A stretch of 64,000 nucleotides of DNA from Ryuthela nishihirai (Eukaryota; Arthropoda; Arachnida; Araneae; Heptathelidae), in assembly GCA_038380435.1 (NCBI GenBank), contig JAWZYU010000013.1, positions 14,645,901 through 14,709,900 of the forward strand, written 5' to 3'. The notes below the pieces were generated by a model, which had not been told where the DNA came from, did not search any database, and saw nothing but the letters and a program-made list of their open reading frames with translations. Numbering within the stretch: the stretch's first letter is position 1; each line of letters opens with the position of its first letter. This document shows, one piece after another, positions 1 to 9,786 of the stretch. The position numbers were made by a program, and so were the translations under genes.

Positions 1-908
1 CAGCTAAGCATCATCGTCGGTGTGTGCTTTACACCGACTCGCTTAGCTCGCTACAGGCTTTGATCTCGGTGAGGCATCGGCCTCACCCTGTTCTCTCCAA
101 GATCCGCCAGCAGCTCCATCGTCTGGCAGCCACCACCACAATTCTCTTCTGTTGGGTGCCCGGTCATGTCGGAATCAGGGGCAACGATTTGGCAGATTCT
201 GCTGCCAGGTCGGCCATGCCCTTGTCCGACTCTCCGTTGCCGGTTCCATATGTGGATTTCCGGCAGCGTTTCACCATCGAGCTCCGGGCACAGTGGCAGA
301 GATCTTGGTCTGAACAGGTTGCTAACAAGCTCTTCGAGATCAAGCCCATTGTCAAACCGTGGCAGTCTTGTTTTCGCAGGAATCGTAAGGAGGAAGTTGT
401 CCTTGCTCGGCTCCGCTTAGGTCACTCGTTTTTAACACACTCTTTTCTACTTAAGGCGGACGCAGTACCTAAGTGCGAGTTTTGTGACACCTTTTTAACT
501 GTTAAACATATTTTAATTCAGTGTCCAGCTTTTAACCTTGAACGTAAATTGTATTTTAGTTTCCACAATTTTATGGCTGAGCCTCTTACACTCGGCCATC
601 TTTTATCTGATGAATCGTTTTTAACTCCTGTTTTTGACTTTTTACGTTTTACTGGTTATTTTACACGTCTCTGATTTTTACTATATTTTCTAATTTTACT
701 CTTGTTGGCAATTTTACATAGGTCCTTACACCCATTTTTATTGTTAACTTCTACTCTTGTTTCTTTTTAGTCTTTTTACTTGTCATTTTGTTGTGTCCGT
801 TTTAACTTTGGTTGTGGGTTCTGAGACTTTTATCCCTTTTATCGTTTGTTTGGCGCAATATAGCCTTAGTTGCTGTTGCGCCAATAAACCCCAAACAACC
901 AACCAACC
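1..908 (+). mobile_element. LINE-A copy 1: 3' part of an RNase H-bearing non-LTR retrotransposon
   Basis: Runs in from the left edge of the window. It contains an RNase H/C-terminal reading frame (3-674), then a T-rich 3' UTR. It ends in an AATAAA-like stretch and a short repeated tail of AACC type (about 883-908). The RNase H domain places it in an RNase H-carrying non-LTR clade (I/R1/LOA/Outcast-like); which one cannot be settled here. A second, decayed copy lies at about 1980-3715. The tail resembles the 3' tail of the SINE-1 family in this window. The junction at 908 abuts a Tc1-like fragment. Confidence 0.85.
3..674 (+). CDS. LINE-A polyprotein C-terminus: RNase H domain plus zinc-knuckle tail (5' partial)
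   Basis: The frame is open from the window edge to the stop at 674, about 224 codons, so the true start lies upstream. RNase H is visible as YTDSLSSL near the start and, about 40 residues on, the hallmark WVPGHVGIRGNDLAD. After it comes a basic tail ending in a C-x2-C-x8-H-x4-C cluster (CEFC...KHILIQC), as in the C-terminal part of many LINE ORF2 proteins. In the element, RNase H removes the RNA strand after target-primed reverse transcription. No stop or frameshift interrupts the visible part, so this copy is much younger than the one at 2-3.7 kb. The endonuclease and reverse transcriptase parts are outside the window. It is a transposon gene, not a host gene. Confidence 0.85.
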   Translation, partial: AKHHRRCVLYTDSLSSLQALISVRHRPHPVLSKIRQQLHRLAATTTILFCWVPGHVGIRGNDLADSAARSAMPLSDSPLPVPYVDFRQRFTIELRAQWQRSWSEQVANKLFEIKPIVKPWQSCFRRNRKEEVVLARLRLGHSFLTHSFLLKADAVPKCEFCDTFLTVKHILIQCPAFNLERKLYFSFHNFMAEPLTLGHLLSDESFLTPVFDFLRFTGYFTRL

Positions 909-1084
909 TTTATGGCACTACATCATGCATATCTCACTGAGCCTGTCACCGTGGTACTGCCAGATATGGATTCGTCCATCATGGTGCTGCATACTGAAGC
1001 GGGATTCGTCTGAAAAGACAATGTGATGCCGTTTGCAGATCCATGTGCAACATTCTTGGCACCATTGCAGTCGCATATGCCTGA
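905..1084 (-). mobile_element. Tc1-like transposase fragment
   Basis: On the minus strand about 55 codons read through a Tc1-type transposase core: a tryptophan- and arginine-rich lead (RLQWCQE...), then VFSDESRF with the second catalytic aspartate, then a DGR-I-x-W-Q motif. Both ends are cut, by the LINE-A tail on one side and a LINE-B fragment at about 1085 on the other. No TIR is visible. It is a dead internal fragment. Confidence 0.7.
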
Positions 1085-1514
1085 GTGAAACTTGGATGCT
1101 TTGTAAACAAGATAACAGGAAACTTTATTCTTTTGATTCTAGATTCTTACACTGTATTTTGGGCATTAGGTGGTTCAACTTTGTAAGTAATTATGAGGTT
1201 AGGCAAAAGAGTTGTCAACCACCTTTAAGCAGCATATTGTGCAGAGAAAGACTCTGTTGGTTTGGCCATGTTGCCCGTATGGATAATTGTAGATTAGCGA
1301 ATAAGGTTATGAATAGTGTGCCTAGAGGCCTCAGAAAGAGGGGAGACCTAGGATACAGTGGGCAGACAATGTCAAACAGGACCTTGTTAGAATTGGTATG
1401 CAGTGGCCAGATGCAGCAGATATAGCTCATGACAGATGTTTAAGGAGAACTAAATTGCATAAGCTGGTTGGATCTCCGTAGCCCATGGTTGCTTGAGGAT
1501 GATGATGATACTTT
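1085..1514 (+). mobile_element. LINE-B (RTE-like) 3' fragment, copy 1
   Basis: It translates in pieces as the C-terminus of the LINE-B reverse transcriptase protein: ETWMLCKQDNRKL, LGIRWFNFVSN, then LCRERLCWFGHVARMD. It ends in the 3' terminus typical of the family here: CCCATGGTTGCTTGAGGATG, then a GAT-repeat tail. It is 5' truncated and frameshifted near 1350. The same 3' end, in either orientation, marks the copies at 19.8, 24.3, 30.3 and 56.2 kb. Confidence 0.85.
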
Positions 1515-1979
1515 TTGTGTCCATGTGAGCAGCACTGTGTTATACCTTATCCTAAAGAACAGGTTACTGTCTGTATTATGCATTTCACTGTTTTGATTAA
1601 TTTTATCACTAGACAATTTCTTCCACATGTAGGCAATTCTCTCTATGTTGATAATTTTAGAATTTTTTCCTTTTTGCAACTTTAGGGTCATTGAAAGACA
1701 ACTGCAAACATCTTTTAAAAATCTCTCAGTGGTGGGCAATGGTAAATGGGTATTCATTTTCACTATAGAAGATCACTTGTATGCACTTTTGCCACAAGTG
1801 TAATCTTCAGTTGGGTTGTAGTTTTTTTTTTTTTTTTTTTGGGGGGGGGGGGGGGGGCATCATTCCTGTTATAGCAGAGATGAAGTTTCATGGTCTCACT
1901 TGGACAGGAAATCGACCATTTTACTTCACATACATCATCTCAAGTCCAAGAGCACATGGACATTGAACATTGTCCTGTT
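1515..1979. other. Unassigned intronic stretch with a poly-T/poly-G run
   Basis: No coding similarity or terminal repeats were recognised. At about 1820-1857 a T run passes directly into a G run. Similar T- and G-runs occur elsewhere in the window, for example near 6884-6914 and 12299-12316. Open frames across it are low-complexity artefacts. Confidence 0.5.
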
Positions 1980-3715
1980 GTCTGTCTCCTGGGGAATGGA
2001 CCAATATTCTTTGCTCTGCTTTGCTTGTACCATGCACTTGTGCAGTCGAAATTGGACTAGGTATGCAACTCTGCCTAGGATACAGTGGTGCAGATGTTGG
2101 ACCCTCTTGACTATCAGACCCTCCTTGTCTGCACAGGAGCCTTCTGCACCTCCAGAGTCTTGGGATTGAGACCAATGAACCTTCCATCTCTTTGCTGTCA
2201 GCAGTTGTCCCTACGGAATGCTTGTAAATTGTGATCCCTGCTGGACCATCCTACTGGAGATTCTATTTTTTTGTCCTAAGTGAGAAATGCTTTACAGTAA
2301 TTGCCTTTGCCAATTGCCATTTGTCATTTGGTTTGAGTAAGACTTCCTCAGAGACCTTAACATCTGTCTCTATAGCAGGGGTGCCCTATATTATATGTGT
2401 GCCTGTGAGCACCATTATGGTGCTCACAGGCTACCAGTTACCTTTTTGCAAGGTAGGTGTATTTTACCCACCTTTAACAAGGTACATACTACCAAACCCC
2501 CTGGTGTAACTTAAAAATAATAACCCCCTTTATTGCTTTATATTCAAACGTAAATAAAAACTTAATAGCCCTCAAAAGAAATCCCAAATTAAAAGTAGCC
2601 CCCCAGTGTGAAAAAGTTTGGACATCCCTACTCTGTAGCATCACCCATTCGACTGCTGAACCACTTTCACCATGGCTTGATGTTTTCCCTTTCTCTGATT
2701 TTTCCCTTTGCATGATTGGGAAAGCTTTAACAACCAAGTTTGTGTACTGGCAACTCTTTGGCAGCCATCGTGCTGAGCACCAAGACTTCTTACTTGTTTT
2801 CCCAAATGGTGTGAAATCTGGCACATGGTGGGATTTCCCATGGTCTGCTGTGATACTATCGTATATCATATCCCACTGCAGTGTTTCATCGTCACTGCTG
2901 AATTGCACACTATCAGTGTTGCCTTGGAGCATATAGTGGCTAAGCAGAATCATTGGTGTGTACTTTATACTGACTCACTTAGCTCACTTAAGGCTATAAT
3001 TTTGGTGAAGCCTTGGCCTCACCCTGTTCTTTCAAAGATCTGCCAGCAGCTCTTCTGTCTATCAGCCACCTCAACTATTGTCTTCTGTTGGGTGCCTGGA
3101 TATGTCAGCATCAGGGGTAATGACTTGGCAGATGCTATTGCCAAGTCTGCTGCATCCCTGCTCTACCCTCCACTTCTTGTTCCATATGTGGACTTCCGGC
3201 AGCATTTTTCCATTGAGCTCTGAGCATAGTGACAAAGATCTTATTCAGAGCAAATTGACAGCAAACTCTTTGAGATCTAGTCTATTTGTCAAGCCATGAC
3301 AGTCAACTTTTTGCAAGTATTGCAAGGATGTAGTTGTATTTGTTTGGCTCCTCATAGGCCATTCTTTTATTACGCATTATTTTCTTCTATGGGCAGATGA
3401 TGAACTTATGTGTATTTTATGGCACCATTTTAACTATTAAACATATTTTAATTGATTGCATCATTTTAAACTGTGAAAGACATATATTTTAGCTCTCATC
3501 ATTGCAGTCATCTCAAAGAAGTCATCATCATTGGAGTCATCTCCATCTTATACTGCAGCACTAGTCACTTCTTTTTAACACAAGTTTTTGCTTTTTTAAG
3601 ATATCTTGATAATTTTACATTTGTATTTTATGCTTTACACTTGTTAGTGCTGTTTACACAGGTTCTTTACACCAAATGTTTTTGCCTTTTACAATGGTTT
3701 TTCACTCTACTTAGT
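1980..3715 (+). mobile_element. LINE-A copy 2, decayed, split by a hAT MITE
   Basis: Around 2090-2230, one frame reads LLVCTGAFCTSRV and then RQQLSLRNACKL-like text, the usual RT-to-RNase H connector of this LINE type (GAFRTSPVESL). After the MITE at 2376-2630 it resumes with RNase H: TAELHTISVALEHI, LYTDSLSSLKA, then WVPGYVSIRGNDLAD. There are stops at about 3223 and 3235 and frameshifts near 2830. The 3' part (3300-3715) follows copy 1 loosely, including KHILI and the TTTACAC-rich UTR. It has no functional reading frame. The 5' boundary is uncertain. Confidence 0.75.
2376..2630. mobile_element. hAT-type MITE
   Basis: The 255 bp element is bounded by CAGGGGTGCCC on the left and, read inward from the right, TAGGGATGTCC. 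It is flanked by 8 bp target duplications, CTCTATAG (2368-2375) and CTCTGTAG (2631-2638), with one mismatch. An 8 bp duplication and CAGGG-type ends are hAT hallmarks. It has no coding capacity. A perfect 15 bp inverted repeat with a 1 bp spacer lies inside at 2401-2431. It inserted into LINE-A copy 2 and so is younger than that copy. Confidence 0.8.
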
Positions 3716-3727
3716 GTTATTATGGAG

Positions 3728-4019
3728 CAGTGTTTTTCAACCTTTTTTGAGTGTTAGAATGCTTTTTAATGTGATAAAAAATTTGACAGAACATTCATAA
3801 ATAAATGCATGTGCTTTATATAAACAATTATATATATTGCTTTTTTTTGTATTCATTAAAAACAAAAGTACAATTCTATATAAAATTAGATTAACTAAAT
3901 AAATATTTGGCATCTTAGCTACAAACAGAATAATTCATTAATAGAAAAATCTAATTTTCAGCAGGACATTTCACAGAACATTTAGACCATGTTCATGGAA
4001 AATCGATTTAAAAACACTG
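3728..4019. mobile_element. hAT-type MITE, second family
   Basis: The 292 bp AT-rich element has ends CAGTGTTTTTCAACC on the left and the complement of CAGTGTTTTTAAATC on the right. It is flanked by identical 8 bp duplications TTATGGAG (3720-3727 and 4020-4027). The CAGTG ends and 8 bp duplication are typical of hAT. It has no reading frame. The exact duplication suggests a fairly recent insertion. Confidence 0.85.
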
Positions 4020-4027
4020 TTATGGAG

Positions 4028-4725
4028 AATTATCATTATGTTAGTGTAACTTATCAGGTATTTCTGTATGATCTCAGAATCAATCACAAATTATGATGGC
4101 CAATAAAGTCAAAATCCTTTTTGAAATCTACAAAGCTGGTCACAAATTTTCACAGATAATCACTGATTTTCAAAACTCCAAATATTTCTTAAGAAACTAA
4201 GTGAAAATATATCAACACAGCCTTTACCACTTAATAATTTGAAATGTTAATGAACCCACATTATTAATCTCAAAGTTGTTTCTCAACTTTATATACAATA
4301 TGGCAAAAACTTTACCTGGAGTAGAAAGTAAAGAAAGGGATGCCCCTGTAATTACAATAAGTACTGCAATCACTTTTTTTGATAATCAATACACATTCAA
4401 TTTCAGTATTTAATCAATGTTAACCCTCTATTAGTGTTCATATACACCTTGGTGCTGAATCATTATTGAGACCCAGATATTGTAGTTATTGATTATCCTG
4501 TTTAACATTTCTCCTAAAGTGATCTCTGTCTGAATTTTCTAAGGATTTGAGGGTTATTTTTATGTATGTGCCCAGCAAGTATCCCTAAATAAACTTATCT
4601 AATAGGGATAGGTTGGGGGAAGGTATGGCAATTATTGATTACCTCTACAACAGGATAATAGGCTATCAGTGATATACCAAACTTTAAATATTCAGTTGAT
4701 CATGTTGAGCTGTGAGATGGATATT
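4028..4725. other. AT-rich intronic sequence, nothing recognised
   Basis: About 700 bp of AT-rich sequence. No exon, repeat termini, or coding similarity were recognised. It ends at the target duplication of the SINE at 4739. Confidence 0.5.
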
Positions 4726-4738
4726 ACATCCTGTTTGA

Positions 4739-5028
4739 TTCCCCGCCCTGCCCACGGTCAGTAGGGGACACCGATGGGCTTAGAAAGGCCGCCGTCCGTC
4801 GGATGGGACATTAAGCCTTGGCCCCATGTGTGGGAGAGCAATACCCTGTGCACGTTAAGGAACACACTGGATGGCCTTGACGGGAGGTTACCATCTGTCT
4901 CCCAACAGCTGTTCCAGTGGGTCCCCTCCCCCAACCTTCTCTGAGCCTTCGGGGTCCATGTGACCTGGCCATTTAGCCCATGGTGTGCAAAAAAGTGCCG
5001 CTCAGAGGTAAAACAACCCAACCCAACA
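4739..5028 (+). mobile_element. SINE-1 copy, 5' truncated
   Basis: It lacks the tRNA-like head and starts at the CCCCGCCCTGCCC segment. It runs through the conserved core (GGACATTAAGCC, TGTGCACGTTAA) to the 3' end GCCGCTCAGAGGTAAAACAA and an AACCC-type tail. It is flanked by 13 bp target duplications differing at one base, ACATCCTGTTTGA (4726-4738) and ACATCCTATTTGA (5029-5041). A 5' truncation with a target duplication is the signature of LINE-mediated insertion. Confidence 0.9.
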
Positions 5029-5041
5029 ACATCCTATTTGA

Positions 5042-5446
5042 AATACAACATTTAAGTTTACTCTTCATTTGTCTTCTCAAACGTGGAATGAACTTGTTTC
5101 TCACCAAATCAATTGCTTATATGTGTTACTGTTATCGTTCTTCCATCTCCAGGCCAATATGGCTATTGGCCAATAATGCTGTGCTGTCCAATAAAACACA
5201 ATATAGTGATTTTTATCTACAGAAAATGGTTACTATATTATATGTTCATGGAATTGATAAAATTTCCAAAAATGAATATTCTGCTTGTTGAGGTGAAAAG
5301 TTGAGAAAGCCAATATTTTACTTAATACTTTCAGACATGTATCCACCAAATGATTATCTTTCTTATAGTTTCTACTGCTATGAGCTTATAGGATCATTGT
5401 ATTAAAAGGAAGCATGTTCACATTTGTCTTGATTGTTTTTTGAATA
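5042..5446. other. Intronic sequence, nothing recognised
   Basis: AT-rich sequence between the SINE target site and the duplicated segment that begins at 5447. The open frames here (for example 5113-5304) show no recognised domain, and I do not call them genes. Confidence 0.45.
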
Positions 5447-5524
5447 GAGTTTTGCGAAATGCCCCAATTCTTGTTAAAGAAATAGTGTTGAATATTCACA
5501 ACTGTCATAGGTGCTGTCTAACAG

Positions 5525-5919
5525 GGGGGGGGGGGGGTCAGTTGGTAGCGAACCAGGCTCATAATCTGTAGTTTCCAGGTTCGAGTCCCAGCTGGGTCAG
5601 TGTTGAGATTTATCTCCGCAAAATTCCCCGCCCTGCCCACTATCAGTAGGGGACACTGATGGGCTTGGAAAGGCCGCCATCTATTGGATGGGACGTTAAG
5701 CCATGGTCCCATGTGTGGGAGAGCCATACCCTGTGCATGTTGAAGAATACGCTGGATGGACTTGATGGGAGGCTACCATCTGTCTTCCAACAGCTGTTCC
5801 AGTAGGTCCCCTCCCCCAACATTCTCTGAGCCTTTGGGGTCCGTGAGACCTGGCCCATGGTGTGCAAAAAAGTGCTTAGCCCATGGTGTGCAAAAAAGTG
5901 CTGCTCAGAGGTAAAACAA
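5525..5919 (+). mobile_element. SINE-1 copy, full length
   Basis: The tRNA-like head is present with an A-box-like TCAGTTGGTAGCG and the B box GGTTCGAGTCC near 5578. The core (GGGACGTTAAGCC, TGTGCATGTTGAAGAA) and the 3' end CTGCTCAGAGGTAAAACAA follow. Identical 13 bp duplications TGCTGTCTAACAG flank it (5512-5524, 5920-5932). The head starts with a G run. A small internal duplication of CCCATGGTGTGCAAAAAAGTG sits at about 5852-5901. The host sequence either side is present without the SINE at 6376-6505. Confidence 0.92.
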
Positions 5920-6029
5920 TGCTGTCTAACAGTCATAATAGGAAGAAGGTACTAGGAAAAAGGTACTTCTCTACACAAAGGACAGAGTTAACTTAGAAGC
6001 TATATTAGTCTTGTCCTGGTTTCTCATAC

Positions 6030-6125
6030 AACATACAAACACTTACACAAGGACATGCCCCGCTGGTCTTAGTAGTCAGGTACGCTAACCACTAGACCAG
6101 TAGGGTCTAGTCATATATTGGGTGT
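6030..6125 (-). repeat. SINE-2: tRNA-like repeat, copy 1
   Basis: On the minus strand this contains TGGTCTAGTGGTTAGCGTA, a good match to an A box as found in Asp/Glu/Gly-type tRNAs, then an arm-like CTGACTACTAAGACCAG. Related copies lie near 14285-14365 and 58630-58770. No clear B box or tail is visible, so it is probably a decayed tRNA-derived SINE and not a working tRNA gene. Confidence 0.5.
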
Positions 6126-6165
6126 TATTGCTTAATATAAATAAATTAAATATTTTAAAAATACT

Positions 6166-6376
6166 TATCTTTTTATATGCATCCTAAAAAGTAGAAAATA
6201 AATCTAAAACATATCAATGGTGCAATCAGTCACTGAATTCCTTTTCACGTCAAAGGAAGATAGGGCACTGGCAATCATGTTGCTCTATCTTCCTTTGAAG
6301 CAAATACGAATTCAGTGACTGATTCCACCATTGATATGCTTTATTTTCTACTTTTTAGGGTGCATATAAGAAAAGG
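6166..6376. mobile_element. Foldback element with about 95-100 bp inverted arms
   Basis: Left arm about 6166-6270 and right arm about 6282-6376 are near-perfect inverted copies. Shared blocks include CTAAAAAGTAGAAAATAAA, ATATCAATGGTG and CAGTCACTGAATTC. Only about 11 bp lie between the arms. There is no coding capacity. It could be a MITE or a palindromic rearrangement. No clear target duplication was found. Confidence 0.7.
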
Positions 6377-6505
6377 AGTTTTGTGAAATGCCCAATTCTT
6401 GTTAAAAAAATAGTGCTGAATATTCACAACCGTCAAAGGTGCTGTCTAACATCATAATAGGAAGAAGGTACTAGAAAAAAAGTACTTCTCTACACAAAGG
6501 ACAGA
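6376..6505. repeat. Duplicated host segment carrying the unoccupied SINE site
   Basis: This segment matches 5447-5524 joined directly to 5933-5986, including the AATTCTTGTTAAA and GGAAGAAGGTACTAG stretches. At 6440-6451 it holds a single copy of the GCTGTCTAACA target with no SINE. It is therefore a paralogous pre-insertion site, which fixes the SINE ends independently. Confidence 0.85.
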
Positions 6506-6649
6506 TATAAGAAGATGGGTTTTTTAATTTTTTTTATTTATATTTTTCTTTGTCATTAAAAACACCCACCTTCAGAAACTTTCATATATGACTCCTAAAC
6601 ATAAACCACATATTTACTCTCTCTTTTTTCAGAATTGTGTTTGAGGTAG

Positions 6650-6914
6650 TCCATGACATTGCAGATGTCACAAGCTTTAATTTGAGATATAATTCATTAA
6701 AGTTGACCCCCAAAAAATTTCCTTCCACCTTTGGGGAGGGGGGGAGAGGAGAATGGTGGGAGGCATAATTCTAAGTAGTCTACTATGGCTCTCTTATGAG
6801 CTTTCATTTGACACCTAACATGTAACTGTAGGCCCTCGTGTTCAGAAGATATAGTAAAAGAACAACTTTCCAATTTCCTCTATTTTTTTTTTTTTTTTTG
6901 GTGGGGGGCGGGGG
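6650..6914. repeat. Diverged tandem repeat array, left part
   Basis: Units of about 150-165 bp share AGCTTTCATTTGACACC, a TTCAGAAGATATAGT-like block and a pyrimidine run followed by a G run. About one and a half units lie here before the LTR retrotransposon at 6915. The array resumes at 12036. Divergence between units is high. Confidence 0.7.
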
Positions 6915-7599
6915 TGTAACGCTCCAAACAAATGCAAAATACTTGAAGTTTTTATGCTCCGGATAGCTTAGACGGGCGCCGGGCAATAATTAACAAATTG
7001 CCAAAAGTAGAATAAGTTGATAATAAGTTGATTTAGGGTTCAAATACCAGCGAGCATTAATGAGTAAGAATCAAAATGATTGTCAAGTAAATATAATTTA
7101 AAAATCCTTAATTCGCGTTGCTCAAGAGAAAAAAACTGTACAGACTCAAAATGTTTTAATATAACAAAACAAATTTATTTCCAAAATAATTCAACTCACC
7201 AAGACATCAATGAAGAAACATAACTCCTGTGCTACACGCACTGTGCTTGGTGCTACGCACCTTGTGCTCGTGCACTCACTTGTGCTTAGTGCTTCTCTCT
7301 ACTCCCCAAGTGACTCGCAGGCCACTGGTTTTTGACAATGAGCCGGCGCATGCCGGGAAAGACATTTGCATACTATGATGAACGACGCAAGCTATGACGC
7401 AAGAGGGGGCGTGTCCTTTGCACGCGCTTTAACAGTACAGTCGGAAGATCGGAGTTGCGGCGCATGCGCAATTCCTAGAAACTTGAAAACGAGTGCTGTG
7501 ATGCCAAAAAGGAAATAAAAAATCCCCAAAATGATAAATATAACTTAAATTAAACAAAACTGGTTAAGGTAAAGCAAAAGTGAATGATGGGGCATCACA
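6915..7599 (-). repeat. 3' LTR
   Basis: 685 bp, a near-identical partner of 11351-12035. On the coding strand it starts TGTGATGCCCC and ends GCGTTACA. It is downstream because gag reads on the minus strand. A GC-rich block around 7330-7460 (GGCGCATGCC, GCATGCGCAATTCC) contrasts with the AT-rich surroundings. Confidence 0.95.
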
Positions 7600-7611
7600 A
7601 CTCCCCCTTCC
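7600..7611 (-). other. Polypurine tract
   Basis: On the minus strand GGAAGGGGGAGT lies immediately before the 3' LTR start TGTGATG. This is the position and composition expected for plus-strand DNA priming. Confidence 0.8.
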
Positions 7612-9176
7612 AAAGGGAGTCAAAAGATTTGACCTAACAAATTTTGACGAGCAATTTTGAATAAAGGACACATCTTACGTCATTTACACATGGCTGAACA
7701 TAAATAAGTAAAAGTATGCTAGTGCAAATTTTGATATGACGAACTATTCTCACTTTGACACAATTTTCCAGCACAACCAAAGGTACCTCCTCCCTTTTCC
7801 TCCTGACAAAAATATGTAATTAACAGCTAACAGTGTCAATACATACCAGTGGCTGTGACAGTTAACTGTATACTAGCATCATCGATCTAACTAGTATCAC
7901 ATTCTGATACAAACTCGAAATTGGCATATCTTGAACTGTACAGAAAAAATAGGTTAATAAACTCCTAATCTTACTAAGTCTAATAAATGTTAAAAAGATG
8001 AAACGAAAAAGTGATTTTACATATGCTAGCGGGGTGATAACTTCCGCTTTTCCCCTAACCACAAAAAAGTATGTGACAGCTAAATCTTCACCTAAATCAC
8101 ATAAAAAAACGGGTATTCGAACACCGTTATCTCCTAATTACATTCAAATACGCAAAGCTAAGAAAATTCAAAATTTACAAACAAGCGGGATTGTAATCAT
8201 CCGCTAATTCTTCTTCTATTCACAGAAATCGTGATCTAGCTGAAATAAAAAATCATTAGTTACCTCCCCCTTCAGAGCTAACGTCCCCTTCCCAAAGGAG
8301 TTATGCTGGTAACAACTCGGTTATCAGACTAGGCCATTTGGGGACAGCTCCAAAAAGGTACACAAAAAAAAAAATTCTGCAGTCATCATCATGTCATCAT
8401 CTATATATACCAATAAATACTGCCAATGTCATCCCAAAAATTACGTATCATTGACACATAAATATCACTGATGACACTGAACAGATTTAAACACATATAC
8501 ATAAATCGTATCTAAGAATAAAGAAAAAAGAGTGTAAATAATTTATAATATACGATGATAACATTTCATCCAATAACTTTTACATGAATCTCTTTTTTTT
8601 TTACATAAATTCACTTTGGAATGCACGTTATTTTACAATACAAATTCTTAAACATAAAAAATATTAAATCACTAATTCTCTTTCACTCTTCTCATTCATA
8701 TCCAGAAACATTTTACAATTTCTAAACTTTCAATATCGACTTACAAAATTTTCAGCTATCAGTCAGCTGAAAAAAATCTACAAAAATACATTTTAACTCA
8801 CATAAATACAATAACTAGAACCTCGATGAACAAGAATGCAAAAAAAATTCTATTCACACAAGTATAAACTCGAACTACAAAAATTTCACTTTTCAAAAAT
8901 AAATATCGAACTCTAAAGTTTCAACAAGAAATTAAACATCGCTAACTATATAATTCACAATAAGGCTTCTTCGTCTTCATCTATTCCAGAAAAAAAAACA
9001 TTTTATAACTCAATCAAGTGCCAAGTGAAAGAAAAATATACTTAAATTTCATTGTTGGCACTCTGTGGTGATAAATCATCTAGTCCGTTTCCGATAACAT
9101 CCTTCCGTCGTCACGTAAAGTTGTTACTGAAGATCTCATTCAAGTCAAGTCGTCGCTGTAGATCTCTCTCGTGACA
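7612..9176 (-). other. LTR element interior, no coding capacity recognised
   Basis: About 1.5 kb of AT-rich sequence on the 3' side of gag, where pol would be in an autonomous element. I found no RT (YxDD), integrase (HHCC, DDE) or env-like frame on either strand. Short frames at 7862-8062 and 7998-8207 have no recognised domain. Confidence 0.6.
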
Positions 9177-9786
9177 TCATCTCCCCGATGTTCGCTGCCG
9201 GTTGTCGCTCTGCAGGCTCTGGTCGTTTCGTCGGCTTTTCGTTGCTCCGTGCGGATTTTTGAAGAACCTTTTCTCGTACTTTCTAGGCCTATTGGTGTCC
9301 GCCTCCAAATGACGCTTTAATAGTTGAGGACCTCCAGACTTGTCAGGAATACTTGCGGTCGGCACAACTTCTTGGTTGGTTGTTTTCTTCACTTAAATCA
9401 GACTCAAAATTATTTTCATTAAAAACTTCTACTTTAGAAACCTTTTCAAAAACGGCTTTCTCATATGGTTGTTTTACTTCACAAACTTCGTTATTTAAAC
9501 TTTCATTATTTGCACTAACGGGACATTTTATAGGTGCTTCTGAAATAATCTGTTCTGGACCACAAGGTAAGTCAAAAAGTCCACGGGACCGCGGCTGCAC
9601 TGTCAATCGAGATTCGTCATTATTATTGAAAACTTGTTCCTTAGCAAATTGAAGATCAACTTCTGTATCGTTTTGATCTGTTACTTTAGTTACTTCATGG
9701 CAATCACTAACAAAAGGTAAAGCCATAGTGGCAAGGCATAACTCATGAGAGGGCTTTTCTTGAGGAACTTTGGCCTCTGGCTTCAA
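9177..9786 (-). pseudogene. Frames downstream of gag, function unknown
   Basis: Two overlapping minus-strand frames, 9343-9786 and 9177-9392, follow the nucleocapsid frame. The first begins MKPEAKVPQEK and is acidic. The second is basic (RPRKYEKRFFKNPHGATKS). Neither shows the D[ST]G of a retroviral protease. They could be a shifted gag C-terminus, a remnant between gag and a lost pol, or a small accessory protein. Confidence 0.4.

Noticed and set aside
1781..1966. 61-codon frame with poly-Phe/poly-Gly
   Set aside because: It comes from the poly-T/poly-G run and has no coding signal.
6166..6376. Short CRISPR-like repeats
   Set aside because: A single inverted pair in a eukaryotic intron, with no regularly spaced direct repeats or spacers.
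9353..9652. Plus-strand 99-codon frame in the LTR element
   Set aside because: Shadow of the minus-strand frames after gag. LTR ends, primer site and polypurine tract all fix the coding strand as minus.
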